Notes: generated by a model not told the origin, from the letters alone. Counted from the first letter of the stretch, positions 20,670-30,545 are shown. The stretch is 64,000 nt of DNA from Haemophilus parainfluenzae (GCF_014931275.1 NZ_CP063110.1:1038001-1102000), one strand, 5' to 3'. Numbers and translations: made by a program.

Positions 20670-21809
20670 ATGCTTGATTATGAAATTCTACGTATTATTT
20701 GGTGGGTGCTAGTTGTTGTATTGCTTATCGGTTTCGCTGTAACAGATGGATTCGATATGGGCGTGACCGCACTTTTACCAGTAGCAGGTAAGAAAGAAGT
20801 AGAAAAACGAATTATGATTAACTCTATTGCTCCACACTGGGATGGTAACCAAGTTTGGTTATTAACCGCTGGTGGTGCAATCTTTGCGGCATGGCCGATT
20901 GTTTACTCTGTGGCGTTTTCAGGCTTCTATATTGCCTTATTCCTCGTGTTAGCCGCGTTATTTTTCCGTCCAATTGGTTTTGAATATCGTGCGAAAATTG
21001 ATAATCCAACATGGCGTGCTGTGTGGGATTGGGGCTTGTTTGCGGGTGGTTTTGTACCTGCATTAGTATTCGGTGTAGCATTTGGTAATTTATTACAAGG
21101 TGTACCATTCGAATTAAATGAGCTTTCACAAGCTACTTACACAGGTTCTTTCTTTGCATTATTAAATCCATTCGCATTACTTTGCGGTGTGTTAAGCCTT
21201 GCAATGCTAGTGACTCACGGTGCGAACTGGTTACAAATGAAAACCACTGCAGCATTGCGTGATCGTGCAAGAGCAATTACACAAATCGGTGCATTAGTGA
21301 CATTAATTACTTTTGTACTTGCAGGTGTGTGGCTTTCTTTCAAAGATGGTTATGTTGTGACTAGCGCAGTGGATCACTTTGCTGCATCAGCGCCAGCTTC
21401 AGGTAAACAAGTGGCAGTTGAAGCAGGTGCATGGTTTAAAAACTTCAATGAAAATCCAGCTTTATGGGCATTCCCAGCATTAGCAGTAGTTGGTGCATTA
21501 TTGAATGTGGTTGCATCTAAAGCAAATCGTTGTGGTTTCGCGTTCTTATTCTCAGTATTAACAATGGCTGGTGTAATTATCACTGCGGCAGTATCAATGT
21601 TCCCATTTGTAATGCCTTCAAGTACTCATCCAGAACAAAGCTTGTTAATGTGGGATGCAACGTCAAGTGAATTAACATTAACCTTAATGTTCTACTTGGC
21701 ACTAGTATTTGTTACCATCTCATTGCTTTACACCATTTGGGCATACTACAAAATGTTTGGTCGCTTGGATGAAAGCTTTGTTGAAGACAACAAAAACTCA
21801 TTATACTAA
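20670..21809 (+). CDS. cydB: Cytochrome bd ubiquinol oxidase subunit II
   Basis: CydB is the second subunit of the bd oxidase, 379 residues and eight or nine helices. The signature near the N-terminus, ILRIIWWVLVVVLLIGFAVT followed by DGFDMG, is present. It starts 14 bases after cydA with AGGAGATGG upstream. A USS encodes TAL in GVTALLPVAG. Confidence 0.98.
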   Translation: MLDYEILRIIWWVLVVVLLIGFAVTDGFDMGVTALLPVAGKKEVEKRIMINSIAPHWDGNQVWLLTAGGAIFAAWPIVYSVAFSGFYIALFLVLAALFFRPIGFEYRAKIDNPTWRAVWDWGLFAGGFVPALVFGVAFGNLLQGVPFELNELSQATYTGSFFALLNPFALLCGVLSLAMLVTHGANWLQMKTTAALRDRARAITQIGALVTLITFVLAGVWLSFKDGYVVTSAVDHFAASAPASGKQVAVEAGAWFKNFNENPALWAFPALAVVGALLNVVASKANRCGFAFLFSVLTMAGVIITAAVSMFPFVMPSSTHPEQSLLMWDATSSELTLTLMFYLALVFVTISLLYTIWAYYKMFGRLDESFVEDNKNSLY

Positions 21810-21820
21810 GGAGAAACAAT

Positions 21821-21919
21821 ATGTTATACGTAATTTGGGTAGTGGGTGTGTTGGCTGCAGTTATGGTGAGTGCTAAATTGACCATTGGCAAAGAAAAGTC
21901 AGGTAAATTTGACGAGTAA
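21821..21919 (+). CDS. cydX: Cytochrome bd accessory subunit CydX
   Basis: A 32-codon single-helix protein starting MLYVIWVVGVLAAVMVSAK, with the conserved W and the charged C-terminal tail KEKSGKFDE. CydX stabilises the haems of the bd oxidase. AAGGAGAAAC precedes the ATG, 11 bases after cydB. Its TAA overlaps the ATG of ybgE by one base. Confidence 0.95.
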   Translation: MLYVIWVVGVLAAVMVSAKLTIGKEKSGKFDE

Positions 21920-22209
21920 TGATGATTAATTCACTCTATCAATTAAGTAATAAGGGTTCCTTGCGAACCCTTTCGTTTATTTTAGCGTTATTTTTAACTG
22001 CGGCTTTCTTTTTAAATTTAAGTCAATTTTCGACCGCACTTCGAACTGCTCATCCTGCTTGGATTCTCGCAATCTTTTGGGGATTGATTAATTTATGGAT
22101 CCACGGCATTGGATTTGATATTCGTCGGGCAATATGGCAGCTTGTTTTCTTGCCATTTATTGGTTATTTCACCACAATAATCGCCATTGTTCAGCATTGG
22201 TTATTATAA
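21919..22209 (+). CDS. ybgE: Cyd operon protein YbgE
   Basis: A 96-residue membrane protein with three helices, the YbgE family found after cydX. Features are the ALRTAHPAWILAIFWGLINLW stretch and GIGFDIRRAIWQLVFLP. The start overlaps the cydX stop (TAATG), indicating coupling; a second ATG follows at once. A USS encodes TAL in FSTALRTA. Function is not well defined. Confidence 0.9.
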   Translation: MMINSLYQLSNKGSLRTLSFILALFLTAAFFLNLSQFSTALRTAHPAWILAIFWGLINLWIHGIGFDIRRAIWQLVFLPFIGYFTTIIAIVQHWLL

Positions 22210-22280
22210 GAACGATAGACAAATATTATTATTTGGATCTTGCACATCTTATGAACAGGTTCTAAAATAAGCGGTTTGTT

Positions 22281-22709
22281 ATGGCTGATAATTTGAGCAT
22301 TATTTTGAATAACCAATGTTTTACCTTTCCGGTTCGTGTGTATTATGAGGACACGGATGCAGGCGGAGTAGTGTATCACGCACGTTACTTACATTTTTTT
22401 GAACGAGCGAGAACAGAATATTTAAGAACGCTTAATTTTTCCCAACAATCATTATTGCAGGAACAACAGTTAGCTTTTGTGGTCAAAACCATGTCTATTG
22501 ACTATTGTATTCCGGCAAAATTGGATGATTATCTTATTGTCGAAACTAAAATAACGGCAGTGAAAGGGGCGACAATCCTCTTTGAACAGCGGTTAGTTCG
22601 TGAGACGGTGGTGTTATCAAAGGCTACTGTTAAGGTAGCCTGTGTTGATCTAGGCAAAATGAAACCTGTCGCAATTCCTGAAGAATTAAAAGCGGCATTT
22701 TTAAAGTAA
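22281..22709 (+). CDS. ybgC: Acyl-CoA thioesterase YbgC (Tol-Pal associated)
   Basis: A hotdog-fold thioesterase, 142 residues. The active-site Asp is in [29 protein letters not shown] follows. It heads the tol-pal cluster, as in most gammaproteobacteria. The start at 22281 has GGTTTGTT rather than a strong Shine-Dalgarno. Confidence 0.95.
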   Translation: MADNLSIILNNQCFTFPVRVYYEDTDAGGVVYHARYLHFFERARTEYLRTLNFSQQSLLQEQQLAFVVKTMSIDYCIPAKLDDYLIVETKITAVKGATILFEQRLVRETVVLSKATVKVACVDLGKMKPVAIPEELKAAFLK

Positions 22710-22729
22710 ATAACTTTTCGGAGTATGCA

Positions 22730-23416
22730 ATGACTGCAGAATTGAACTTTTTAGATCTTTTTCTAAAAGCGAGTATCGTTGTTCAACTTGTAATTGTGAT
22801 CTTAATTTCGTTCTCAATTATTTCTTGGGCAATCATCATTCAACGTAGCCGTATTTTGACGAGCGCGTTAAAAGAAGCGAACACTTTTGAAGATCGTTTC
22901 TGGTCTGGTGAAGATTTAAATAAACTTTATGATGGTTTATCTAATCGTCGTGAAGTATTAACAGGTAGCGAACAAATTTTCTTTGTCGGCTTTAAAGAAT
23001 TCTCTCGCTTAAAACAAGTGAATGCGAATGCACCAGAAGCAATCATCAAAGGCACAACTCGTGCGATGAACCTTGCGATGAATCGTGAAGTGGAATCTCT
23101 TGAAAGTCGTGTACCTTTCTTAGCAACAGTTGCTTCTGTAAGTCCATATATTGGTTTATTTGGTACCGTTTGGGGGATCATGCACGCATTTATGGCATTA
23201 AGTGGTGCGAAACAAGCAACATTACAAATGGTTGCTCCAGGTATCGCAGAAGCCTTGATTGCAACAGCAATCGGTTTGTTTGCGGCGATTCCAGCTGTAA
23301 TGGCGTATAACCGCTTAAGCTTACGTGTAAATGCGATTGAACAAAATTATGGTAACTTCATTGATGAATTCACCACAATTTTACATCGTCAAGCTTTTGG
23401 TAAAGCGCCCCATTAA
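22730..23416 (+). CDS. tolQ: Tol-Pal system protein TolQ
   Basis: TolQ is the inner-membrane channel partner (MotA/ExbB family) that with TolR uses the proton motive force to drive TolA. 228 residues and three helices: about 15-36, 135-157 and 170-192. Family motifs are [17 protein letters not shown] and [22 protein letters not shown]. It starts 20 bases after ybgC with CGGAG upstream. Confidence 0.97.
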   Translation: MTAELNFLDLFLKASIVVQLVIVILISFSIISWAIIIQRSRILTSALKEANTFEDRFWSGEDLNKLYDGLSNRREVLTGSEQIFFVGFKEFSRLKQVNANAPEAIIKGTTRAMNLAMNREVESLESRVPFLATVASVSPYIGLFGTVWGIMHAFMALSGAKQATLQMVAPGIAEALIATAIGLFAAIPAVMAYNRLSLRVNAIEQNYGNFIDEFTTILHRQAFGKAPH

Positions 23417-23494
23417 AAATAAATGAAAAATTGACCGCGCTTAATAAATAAAACGAAAAGTGCGGTGGATTTTAGCGAAGTTTTAGAGGAAATT

Positions 23495-23914
23495 ATGGCT
23501 CGTCGTCAGCGTAAAGACATTAAATCTGAAATTAACATCGTGCCATTTCTCGATGTTCTTTTAGTTTTAGTGTTAATTTTTATGGCAACCGCGCCGATTA
23601 TCAGTCAGAGCGTTCAAGTGGAACTCCCTGATTCGGTGCAAAGTCAAAATGTATCAAATGAAGATAAAACACCGGTTATTTTAGAAGTAGCAGGTATTGG
23701 GCAGTATTCGATTTCTATTGGTGGTCAACGCCAAGAAGGCCTTAACGAAGAAATGGTAACCCAATTATCAAAACAAGAATTTGATAAAGACAATAACACA
23801 ATGTTCTTAGTGGGCGGAGCAAAAGATGTACCTTATGAAGAAGTGATTAAAGCACTGAATTTACTACATCTTGCCGGCATTAAGTCTGTGGGTTTAATGA
23901 CCAACCCAATTTAA
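23495..23914 (+). CDS. tolR: Tol-Pal system protein TolR
   Basis: TolR is the ExbD-like partner of TolQ: 139 residues, one N-terminal helix with the essential Asp in INIVPFLDVLLVLVLIFMAT, then a periplasmic domain. I chose ATG 23495 (MARRQRKD) because AGAGGA lies 7 bases upstream. The longer in-frame GTG at 23465 sits inside a USS and has no ribosome-binding site. Confidence 0.96.
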   Translation: MARRQRKDIKSEINIVPFLDVLLVLVLIFMATAPIISQSVQVELPDSVQSQNVSNEDKTPVILEVAGIGQYSISIGGQRQEGLNEEMVTQLSKQEFDKDNNTMFLVGGAKDVPYEEVIKALNLLHLAGIKSVGLMTNPI

Positions 23915-23932
23915 GAATAAGTAGGTAAAACC

Positions 23933-25162
23933 GTGCAGAATAATCGACGAAAAAAACGTGCAAATGAGTTTGTCATCTCTATTGCGATGCACCTTGCATT
24001 GTTTGGTTTGTTGATTTGGAGCTCTCTTTATCAAACCGTTGAAATAATGGGTGGTGGAGAAGGTGAAGGTGATGCCATGGGAGCTGTGATGGTCGATACT
24101 GGCAGCGCAGCACAGGAATGGGGACGTATTCAACAACAGAAAAAAGGTCAAACTGATAAACAGAAGAAACCAGAGCCTGTAGTTGAAGAGAAAAAACCAG
24201 AGCCTGAACCTGAACCAAATCAGCAAGAAATTGCGAAACAAGAAGAGATTAAGCGTCAGCAGGAAATTCAACGTCAAAAAGAACTTGAAAAACAAAAGCA
24301 GCAAGAAATTGAAAAGCAAAAGCAAAAACAGCAACAAGAGCTTGCTCGTCAAGAGGCGTTAGAAAAACAGAAACAGGCTGAAGAAGCAAAAGCAAAACAA
24401 GCTGCAGAGGCAGCGAAGTTGAAAGCTGAAGCCGAGGCAAAACGTTTAGCGGCAGCCGCTAAACAGGCTGAAGAAGAGGCGAAAGCGAAGGCACAAGCTG
24501 AAGCTCAAAAAGCGAAAGAAAAAGCAGAAGCAGATGCTAAAGCCAAGGCTGAGGCGAAAGCGAAAGCAGAGGCTGAAGCAAAAGCGAAGGCAAAAGCTGA
24601 GGCAGACGCCAAGGCTAAAGCAGAAGCAGATGCTAAGGCGAAAGCGAAAGCAGAGGCTGAAGCAAAAGCCAAGGCAGAAGCAAAAGCTAAAGCGGATGCA
24701 GAAGCTAAAGCGAAGGCTGATGCGAAAGCCAAAGCTGATGCAGCAAAACGTAAAGCGGATCAAGCAGCTTTAGATGATTTCATGAACGGTGGTGACATCG
24801 GTGGTGGTAGCGCATCTAAAGGTGGCAATGCGAATAAAGGCGGTACGCAAGGTAGTGGTGCGGGACTTGGGGCTGGAGACGGTGGCAAGGTCGGTGACCA
24901 ATATGCAGGTGTAATTAAGCGTGAAATTCAACGCCGCTTCTTAAAAGATCCAAGTTTTGCCGGTAAAGTTTGCCGCATTAAAATTCAACTCGGTCGAGAT
25001 GGTACTATTTTAGGTTACCAACGAGTTTCTGGACCTGATGATATCTGTACCGCAGCATTAAGCGCGGTGGCGAGAACGAAAAAAGTTCCAGCGGCACCAT
25101 CTGATGCAGTGTATGAGAAATATAAAGCGCCGGCTATCGATTTTGATATCAATGCTCGATAA
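23933..25162 (+). CDS. tolA: Tol-Pal system protein TolA
   Basis: TolA spans the periplasm and links TolQR to Pal/TolB. It starts at GTG 23933 (MQNNRRKKRANEFV), 409 residues. One N-terminal helix (about 13-35) is followed by a Gln/Lys/Glu-rich segment and then a very long Ala-Lys-Glu helix (about residues 130-280) made of degenerate KAEAEAKAKADA units. The C-terminal domain (about 310-409) carries the two Cys CRIKIQLG and DDICTAAL. The coding DNA of the helical region is highly repetitive and gives long false ORFs on the other strand. Confidence 0.96.
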   Translation: MQNNRRKKRANEFVISIAMHLALFGLLIWSSLYQTVEIMGGGEGEGDAMGAVMVDTGSAAQEWGRIQQQKKGQTDKQKKPEPVVEEKKPEPEPEPNQQEIAKQEEIKRQQEIQRQKELEKQKQQEIEKQKQKQQQELARQEALEKQKQAEEAKAKQAAEAAKLKAEAEAKRLAAAAKQAEEEAKAKAQAEAQKAKEKAEADAKAKAEAKAKAEAEAKAKAKAEADAKAKAEADAKAKAKAEAEAKAKAEAKAKADAEAKAKADAKAKADAAKRKADQAALDDFMNGGDIGGGSASKGGNANKGGTQGSGAGLGAGDGGKVGDQYAGVIKREIQRRFLKDPSFAGKVCRIKIQLGRDGTILGYQRVSGPDDICTAALSAVARTKKVPAAPSDAVYEKYKAPAIDFDINAR

Positions 25163-25203
25163 TCGGTTTTAGAAAAATAACAACGTTAAAATAAGGTGAT
25201 TAA

Positions 25204-26487
25204 ATGAAATTGATCAAACGTGTTATGGGGCTATTTGTGGTGATGTTTGCATTTGCAAGCACAGCAATGGCAGAAGATGAAGTTCGAATTGTGATTGATG
25301 AAGGGGTTGATGGGGCTCGTCCTATCGCAGTTGTTCCTTTCGCAGGTTCTGCACCTGAAAATATTGGTCAAATTGTTGCGGATGACTTACGTAATAGTGG
25401 TAAATTTAATCCAATTCCAGTAAGTCAAATGCCACAACAACCAACAACCGCAGCAGAAGTGAAACCAGAGGCTTGGACTGCTTTAGGTATTGATGCTGTT
25501 GTGGTAGGTCAAGTGACTTCAACTGGTAGTGGTTATAACATTTCTTATCAGTTAGTTGATACTGTGGGCGCATCAGGTACACCTGGTGCGGTGCTTGCAC
25601 AAAATAGCTATACAGTGACAAATAAATGGTTACGCTATGGTGCACATACTGTGAGTGATGAAGTATTTGAAAAATTAACCGGTATTCGTGGTGCTTTCAG
25701 AACGCGTATCGCTTATGTGGTGCAAAAAAATGGTGGCTCACAACCTTATGAAGTTCGTGTAGCAGATTATGATGGTTACAATCAATTCATCGTAAATCGT
25801 AGCTCACAACCAATTATGTCTCCAGCATGGTCTCCAGACGGTAAACGTTTAGCTTACGTATCTTTTGAGAACAAAAAATCACAACTTGTTGTACAAGACT
25901 TAGGTTCAGGTTCTCGTAAAGTGGTTGCTTCTTTCCCTGGACATAATGGTGCGCCAGCATTTTCTCCAGACGGTTCTAAACTTGCGTTTGCTTCTTCACA
26001 AGATGGTTTATTAAACATCTATGTAATGAGCTCAAATGGAGGAAAACCTACTCAATTAACTAGCGGTGCGGGTAATAATACAGAACCATCATGGTCTCCA
26101 GATGGTAGCTCAATTCTCTTTACTTCAGATAGAAGCGGTTCACCACAAGTTTATCGTATGAGCGCAAGCGGTGGTGGCGCGTCACCAGTAGGTGGTCGCG
26201 GTAGTGCGCAAATCAGTAGTGATGGTAAAACACTTGTGATGATCAACGGTAATAACAACGTGGTGAAACAAGATCTCACAACTGGTAGCTCTGAAGTATT
26301 AAGTACATCTTTCTTAGGTGAAAGCCCAAGCATTTCTCCTAACGGTATCATGATTATTTACAGCTCTACACAAGGGTTAGGAAAGGTGTTACAATTAGTT
26401 TCTGCAGATGGTCGCTTTAAGGCGAGCCTTCCAGGAAGTAATGGCCAAGTGAAATTTCCTGCTTGGTCGCCATATTTGACTAAATAA
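25204..26487 (+). CDS. tolB: Tol-Pal system protein TolB
   Basis: TolB is the periplasmic beta-propeller that binds Pal. 427 residues with signal peptide [19 protein letters not shown] ending near AMA-ED. An N-terminal alpha/beta domain precedes propeller repeats recognised by [32 protein letters not shown] and [16 protein letters not shown]. It lies 41 bases after tolA with AAGGTG before the ATG. Confidence 0.97.
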   Translation: MKLIKRVMGLFVVMFAFASTAMAEDEVRIVIDEGVDGARPIAVVPFAGSAPENIGQIVADDLRNSGKFNPIPVSQMPQQPTTAAEVKPEAWTALGIDAVVVGQVTSTGSGYNISYQLVDTVGASGTPGAVLAQNSYTVTNKWLRYGAHTVSDEVFEKLTGIRGAFRTRIAYVVQKNGGSQPYEVRVADYDGYNQFIVNRSSQPIMSPAWSPDGKRLAYVSFENKKSQLVVQDLGSGSRKVVASFPGHNGAPAFSPDGSKLAFASSQDGLLNIYVMSSNGGKPTQLTSGAGNNTEPSWSPDGSSILFTSDRSGSPQVYRMSASGGGASPVGGRGSAQISSDGKTLVMINGNNNVVKQDLTTGSSEVLSTSFLGESPSISPNGIMIIYSSTQGLGKVLQLVSADGRFKASLPGSNGQVKFPAWSPYLTK

Positions 26488-26511
26488 AAGAACTCATTGA
26501 GGAGAAATCTA

Positions 26512-26982
26512 ATGAACAAATTTGTTAAATCATTATTAGTTGCTGGTTCAGTAGCTGCATTAGCAGCATGTAGCTCATCAAACAACGATGCAGCAGGCAA
26601 CGGTGCTAACAACAACGGCCAAACTTTCGGTGGTTACTCTGTTGAAGATCTTCAACAACGTTACAACACCGTTTACTTCGGTTTCGACAAATTCAACATC
26701 GAAGGTGAATACGTTCAAATCTTAGATGCTCACGCTGCATACTTAAATGCAACTCCAGCTTCTAAAGTTGTTGTTGAAGGTAACACTGACGAACGTGGTA
26801 CTCCAGAGTACAACATCGCTTTAGGTCAACGTCGTGCTGACGCAGTTAAAGGTTTCTTAGCTGGTAAAGGTGTTGACGCTGGTAAAGTATCAACTGTTTC
26901 TTACGGTGAAGAAAAACCTGCAGTGTTAGGTCACGATGAAGCAGCATACTCTAAAAACCGTCGTGCAGTGTTAGCATACTAA
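26512..26982 (+). CDS. pal: Peptidoglycan-associated lipoprotein Pal (P6)
   Basis: Pal is the outer-membrane lipoprotein that binds peptidoglycan; in Haemophilus it is the P6 antigen. 156 residues with lipobox LAAC (Cys at residue 20) and an OmpA-like domain with the diaminopimelate-binding signature [23 protein letters not shown] 26512 follows GGAGAA by 5 bases; the TTG 15 bases upstream overlaps that site and is rejected. Codon use is strongly biased to optimal codons, as expected for an abundant protein. Confidence 0.98.
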   Translation: MNKFVKSLLVAGSVAALAACSSSNNDAAGNGANNNGQTFGGYSVEDLQQRYNTVYFGFDKFNIEGEYVQILDAHAAYLNATPASKVVVEGNTDERGTPEYNIALGQRRADAVKGFLAGKGVDAGKVSTVSYGEEKPAVLGHDEAAYSKNRRAVLAY

Positions 26983-27006
26983 TTTTTAGAGAATCTTGAT
27001 TCTTAT

Positions 27007-27036
27007 AAAACGGAGAGCAATATGCTCTCCGTTTTT
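27007..27036 (+). terminator. Terminator after pal
   Basis: AAAACGGAGAGCA / TGCTCTCCGTTTTT hairpin with T-run, 25 bases after the pal stop. Confidence 0.9.
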
Positions 27037-27104
27037 CTTTATCTAAAATTTTCTTAAAAATTGACGAGTATTCACGCAATTAGCACAATTTCTTCAGATT
27101 TTTC

Positions 27105-27132
27105 TTGCGTCAGAAAATAAAATCGGTATTAT
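27105..27132 (+). promoter_or_regulatory. Promoter of the tRNA-Lys cluster
   Basis: TTGCGT (27105-27110) and TATTAT (27127-27132) with 16-base spacing, 24 bases before the first tRNA. Bases after the -10 box are ACGCACCTG, GC-rich as for stable RNA promoters. Confidence 0.65.
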
Positions 27133-27155
27133 ACGCACCTGTTACGAAATGATGT

Positions 27156-27231
27156 GGGTCGTTAGCTCAGTCGGTAGAGCAGCGGACTTTTAATCCGTTG
27201 GTCGAAGGTTCGAATCCTTCACGACCCACCA
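27156..27231 (+). tRNA. tRNA-Lys (anticodon TTT), copy 1
   Basis: A 76-base cloverleaf with acceptor GGGTCGT / ACGACCC, discriminator A and encoded CCA. The anticodon loop CTTTTAA gives TTT. T-loop TTCGAAT. Confidence 0.97.
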
Positions 27232-27256
27232 CTTTTATTTCGAAGAATTCCCAGAT

Positions 27257-27332
27257 GGGTCGTTAGCTCAGTCGGTAGAGCAGCGGACTTTTAATCCGTT
27301 GGTCGAAGGTTCGAATCCTTCACGACCCACCA
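27257..27332 (+). tRNA. tRNA-Lys (anticodon TTT), copy 2
   Basis: Identical over all 76 bases to copy 1, separated by 25 bases. The two were probably produced by tandem duplication or kept alike by gene conversion. Confidence 0.97.
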
Positions 27333-27361
27333 TCCATTTATCAAATCATTTTTAACCGGTT

Positions 27362-27437
27362 GGGTTGTTAGCTCAGTTGGTAGAGCAGCGGACTCTTAAT
27401 CCGTCGGTCGAGAGTTCGAGTCTCTCACAGCCCACCA
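27362..27437 (+). tRNA. tRNA-Lys (anticodon CTT)
   Basis: 76 bases with acceptor GGGTTGT / ACAGCCC (one G-U pair) and encoded CCA. The anticodon stem-loop GCGGA-CTCTTAA-TCCGT gives CTT, which reads AAG. It differs from the two upstream copies at the anticodon and in the T-stem and acceptor. Confidence 0.93.
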
Positions 27438-27560
27438 GTCAACATCTTATTTCTCCTGTTTGTTAAAAAATTTACAAAAAATTAAAATATTTTCAAAATT
27501 CTTGACTATATTTGGCGGTTATTATGGTAGAATATCCACAACTTTAAGTCGGGCATAAAA

Positions 27561-28280
27561 ATGTTACAAAATATTCGTATTATTTTGGTTGAAACATCAC
27601 ACAGTGGGAACATCGGTTCTGCTGCACGTGCGATGAAAACGATGGGATTATCCAATCTCTATTTAGTATCACCAAAATCGGTGGATGAACAATCTATTGC
27701 ATTAGCCGCTGGCGCAGATGACCTCGTTCGAAATGCCCAAATTGTCGATACTTTTGAGCAAGCAATAGAAGATTGCTCTTTGGTAATTGGTACCAGTGCG
27801 AGATTGCGTCATTTACAGAGTACATTGATTGAACCTAGAGAATGTGCCGAGAAAGTCTGTGTTCATCAAGGCCAAGTAGCGATTGTGTTCGGTCGTGAGC
27901 GTGTTGGGCTCACAAATGAAGAATTACTTAAATGTCATTATCATTTAAATATTCCCGCTAACCCTGAATATTCCTCGCTAAATCTAGCGATGGCCGTACA
28001 GTTAGTGAGTTATGAAATGCGGATGGCATTTTTAGCTAAAGAAAGAACGGAAAGTACACTTTCTACAATAGAAAATATCTATCCGACAGCGCAAGAAATG
28101 GAGTATTTTTTTGCGCATACGGAACAGGTATATCAATCACTTGGTTTTATTCAAAATCAAGGTGTTATACAAAAGTTAAGACGGCTTTATAACCGTTCTT
28201 CTCTCGAAAAAAATGAATTAAATATCTTGCGTGGAATGTTAAGTGCGGTCGAAAAACGCCTTAATCTGCAAAAAGACTAA
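27561..28280 (+). CDS. trmJ: tRNA (Cm32/Um32) methyltransferase TrmJ
   Basis: This SPOUT-class enzyme 2'-O-methylates position 32 of several tRNAs. The 239-residue protein has ILVETSHSGNIGSAARAMKT at the N-terminus and the knot motifs VFGRERVGLTNEE and NPEYSSLNLAMAVQLVSYE. It lies directly upstream of iscR, the usual position in gammaproteobacteria. A USS encodes Ser-Ala-Val in LSAVEKR near the C-terminus. Confidence 0.96.
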   Translation: MLQNIRIILVETSHSGNIGSAARAMKTMGLSNLYLVSPKSVDEQSIALAAGADDLVRNAQIVDTFEQAIEDCSLVIGTSARLRHLQSTLIEPRECAEKVCVHQGQVAIVFGRERVGLTNEELLKCHYHLNIPANPEYSSLNLAMAVQLVSYEMRMAFLAKERTESTLSTIENIYPTAQEMEYFFAHTEQVYQSLGFIQNQGVIQKLRRLYNRSSLEKNELNILRGMLSAVEKRLNLQKD

Positions 28281-28303
28281 AATTGACTATCATAGTCAGA
28301 TAT
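28281..28303 (+). promoter_or_regulatory. IscR type 1 binding site overlapping the iscR promoter
   Basis: TTGACTATCATAGTCAGATAT fits the remembered type 1 IscR motif (YYGACT-RWWWY-AGTCRRSTAT) with one mismatch; part is listed here as TTGACT and AGTC arms. TTGACT also serves as a -35 box with TAAACT (28305-28310) 16 bases on. This arrangement allows [2Fe-2S]-IscR to repress its own operon. Confidence 0.75.
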
Positions 28304-28339
28304 GTAAACTATCCAAACGACGATTAATAGGGATGCTTT

Positions 28340-28795
28340 ATGAAACTTACATCTAAAGGACGATACGCGGTTACCGCAATTTTAGATATCGCATTACACG
28401 CAGGGACAGATCCAGTTTGTTTAGCGGATATCTCAGAACGTCAAAATATTTCACTTTCTTATCTTGAGCAATTATTTGCAAAATTGCGTCGTGGTGGATT
28501 AGTAAAAAGCGTTCGTGGTCCGGGTGGTGGCTATCGTTTAGCGTTACCAGCAGATCAAATTTCTATCGGTATGGTGATCTCTGCCGTAAATGAGAACATT
28601 AATGTCACAAGATGCCTTGGAAAGGGAAATTGTCAAGGTGGGGTTGAATGTTTAACTCATTCTTTATGGCAAGATTTAAGTGATCGCATTACTGATTTTT
28701 TAGATCAGATCACTTTAGCAGAGCTTGTGGAGAAAAAATCAGGAAAACATAAAGCTCACAAAGATTTTGATGATTTGGTTGTTGTTAACCAATAA
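28340..28795 (+). CDS. iscR: Fe-S cluster regulator IscR
   Basis: An Rrf2-family repressor, 151 residues. The winged helix is [20 protein letters not shown] and [25 protein letters not shown] (given in two parts). The three cluster Cys are in [21 protein letters not shown] (C-x5-C-x5-C), with the following His as fourth ligand. It heads the isc operon 59 bases downstream of trmJ. Confidence 0.98.
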   Translation: MKLTSKGRYAVTAILDIALHAGTDPVCLADISERQNISLSYLEQLFAKLRRGGLVKSVRGPGGGYRLALPADQISIGMVISAVNENINVTRCLGKGNCQGGVECLTHSLWQDLSDRITDFLDQITLAELVEKKSGKHKAHKDFDDLVVVNQ

Positions 28796-28858
28796 TAGGA
28801 AAGTAGATCAAAGTGCGGTCAAAATGATGGCATTTTTGGTAGTTATTTAGGAGTGAAA

Positions 28859-30073
28859 ATGAAATTACCAATTTATTTAGATTATGCAGCAACATGTCCA
28901 GTTGATGAACGTGTGGCTAAAAAAATGATGGAATATTTAACCATTGATGGTGTATTCGGTAATCCAGCATCTCGTTCACATAAATTTGGCTGGCAAGCTG
29001 AAGAAGCTGTTGATATTGCACGTAATCAAATTGCGGATTTGATTGGCGCAGACTCACGTGAGATCGTGTTTACTTCTGGCGCAACAGAAGCAGATAACCT
29101 TGCAATTAAAGGTGCAGCGCACTTTTATCAAACAAAAGGTAAGCACATTATTACTTGCAAAACTGAACACAAAGCCGTATTGGATACTTGTCGTCAGTTA
29201 GAGCGTGAAGGCTTTGAAGTCACCTATTTAGATCCAGAAGAAGATGGTTTAATCGATCTTGAGAAATTTAAAGCAGCATTGCGCCCAGACACAATTGTTG
29301 TGTCAATTATGCATGTGAATAATGAGATTGGCGTGATTCAAGATATTAAAGCAATTGGTGAGCTTTGCCGTGCAAACAAAACCATTTTCCATGTAGATGC
29401 AACACAAAGTGTCGGTAAAGTCGAAATCAATCTCGCGGAATTACAGGTTGATTTAATGTCAATGTCTAGCCACAAATTGTACGGACCAAAAGGGATTGGT
29501 GCATTATATGTATGCCGTAAACCGCGTGTTCGTTTAGAAGCAATTATCCATGGTGGTGGTCACGAACGTGGTATGCGTTCAGGTACATTACCTGTACACC
29601 AAATCGTTGGTATGGGTGAAGCATATCGTATTGCAAAAGAAGAAATGGATACTGAAATTCCTCGTATCCGAGCATTGCGCGATCGTTTATACAATGGTCT
29701 TAAAGACATTGAAGAAACCTATGTAAATGGTTCAATGGAGCATCGTGTCGCAAATAATTTGAATATCAGCTTTAACTATGTTGAAGGTGAGTCGTTAATG
29801 ATGGCATTACGTGATATCGCAGTATCTTCTGGTTCTGCTTGTACGTCTGCAAGTTTAGAGCCATCTTATGTATTACGTGCATTAGGTCGTAATGATGAAT
29901 TAGCACATAGCTCAATTCGTTTCACTCTTGGTCGTTGGACCACTGAAGAAGAAATTGATTACACCATTAATTTAATGCATGGTGCAGTAGCGAAACTTCG
30001 CGAATTATCCCCACTTTGGGATATGTTCAAAGAAGGCATTGATTTAAACACTATTGAGTGGGCTGCCCACTAA
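28859..30073 (+). CDS. iscS: Cysteine desulfurase IscS
   Basis: IscS takes sulfur from cysteine via PLP and supplies Fe-S assembly and tRNA thiolation. 404 residues from ATG 28859 ([17 protein letters not shown]); AGGAG sits 5 bases upstream. A GTG two codons earlier overlaps that site and is rejected. The PLP Lys is in [12 protein letters not shown] and the active Cys is in [20 protein letters not shown]. The C-terminus [12 protein letters not shown] contacts IscU. Confidence 0.98.
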   Translation: MKLPIYLDYAATCPVDERVAKKMMEYLTIDGVFGNPASRSHKFGWQAEEAVDIARNQIADLIGADSREIVFTSGATEADNLAIKGAAHFYQTKGKHIITCKTEHKAVLDTCRQLEREGFEVTYLDPEEDGLIDLEKFKAALRPDTIVVSIMHVNNEIGVIQDIKAIGELCRANKTIFHVDATQSVGKVEINLAELQVDLMSMSSHKLYGPKGIGALYVCRKPRVRLEAIIHGGGHERGMRSGTLPVHQIVGMGEAYRIAKEEMDTEIPRIRALRDRLYNGLKDIEETYVNGSMEHRVANNLNISFNYVEGESLMMALRDIAVSSGSACTSASLEPSYVLRALGRNDELAHSSIRFTLGRWTTEEEIDYTINLMHGAVAKLRELSPLWDMFKEGIDLNTIEWAAH

Positions 30074-30127
30074 TTTTCAAAGCGGCTTGACCGCCTGATA
30101 GCAACTTATTTAGGAAAGGAAAAGAAT

Positions 30128-30511
30128 ATGGCATACAGTGAAAAAGTTATCGATCATTACGAAAATCCACGCAATGTTGGTTCAATGGACAAAAAAGATA
30201 ATTCTGTGGGCACCGGCATGGTGGGCGCGCCAGCTTGTGGTGATGTTATGCAGTTACAAATCAAAGTAAATGACAGCGGCATTATTGAAGATGCAAAATT
30301 TAAAACTTATGGTTGTGGTTCTGCGATTGCTTCTAGCTCTTTAATTACTGAATGGGTAAAAGGCAAATCTTTAGATGAAGCAGGTGCAATCAAAAACAGC
30401 CAAATTGCGGAAGAACTTGAATTACCACCAGTAAAAGTTCACTGCTCAATCTTAGCTGAAGACGCAATTAAAGCCGCCATTGCAGACTACAAAAATAAAC
30501 AAGGTAAGTAA
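30128..30511 (+). CDS. iscU: Fe-S cluster scaffold IscU
   Basis: 127 residues. The three scaffold Cys are in GAPACGDVMQ, TYGCGSAIASSS and VHCSILAEDA. The HscA recognition motif LPPVK precedes the third Cys. AGGAAAGGAAAAG precedes the ATG. It is separated from iscS by 54 bases. Confidence 0.98.
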   Translation: MAYSEKVIDHYENPRNVGSMDKKDNSVGTGMVGAPACGDVMQLQIKVNDSGIIEDAKFKTYGCGSAIASSSLITEWVKGKSLDEAGAIKNSQIAEELELPPVKVHCSILAEDAIKAAIADYKNKQGK

Positions 30512-30513
30512 TC

Positions 30514-30545
30514 AAAAGTGCGGCCGAAAATGACCGCACTTTATA
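30514..30545 (+). terminator. Imperfect inverted USS hairpin inside the isc operon
   Basis: AAAGTGCGG and CCGCACTTT pair across a 10-base loop. The left arm is AAGTGCGGC, one base off the uptake signal; the right is complete. The tail TATACTTAATAT is not a good T-run, so termination may be partial, lowering expression after iscU. Confidence 0.55.

Noticed and set aside
23465..23494. GTG start extending TolR by ten codons
   Set aside because: It lies in a USS, has no ribosome-binding site and adds non-conserved residues; ATG 23495 has AGAGGA at the right distance.
24249..24773. Long ORFs antisense to tolA rich in Ala/Phe or Arg
   Set aside because: They mirror the repetitive Ala-Lys-Glu codons of tolA; no start signals and no family likeness.
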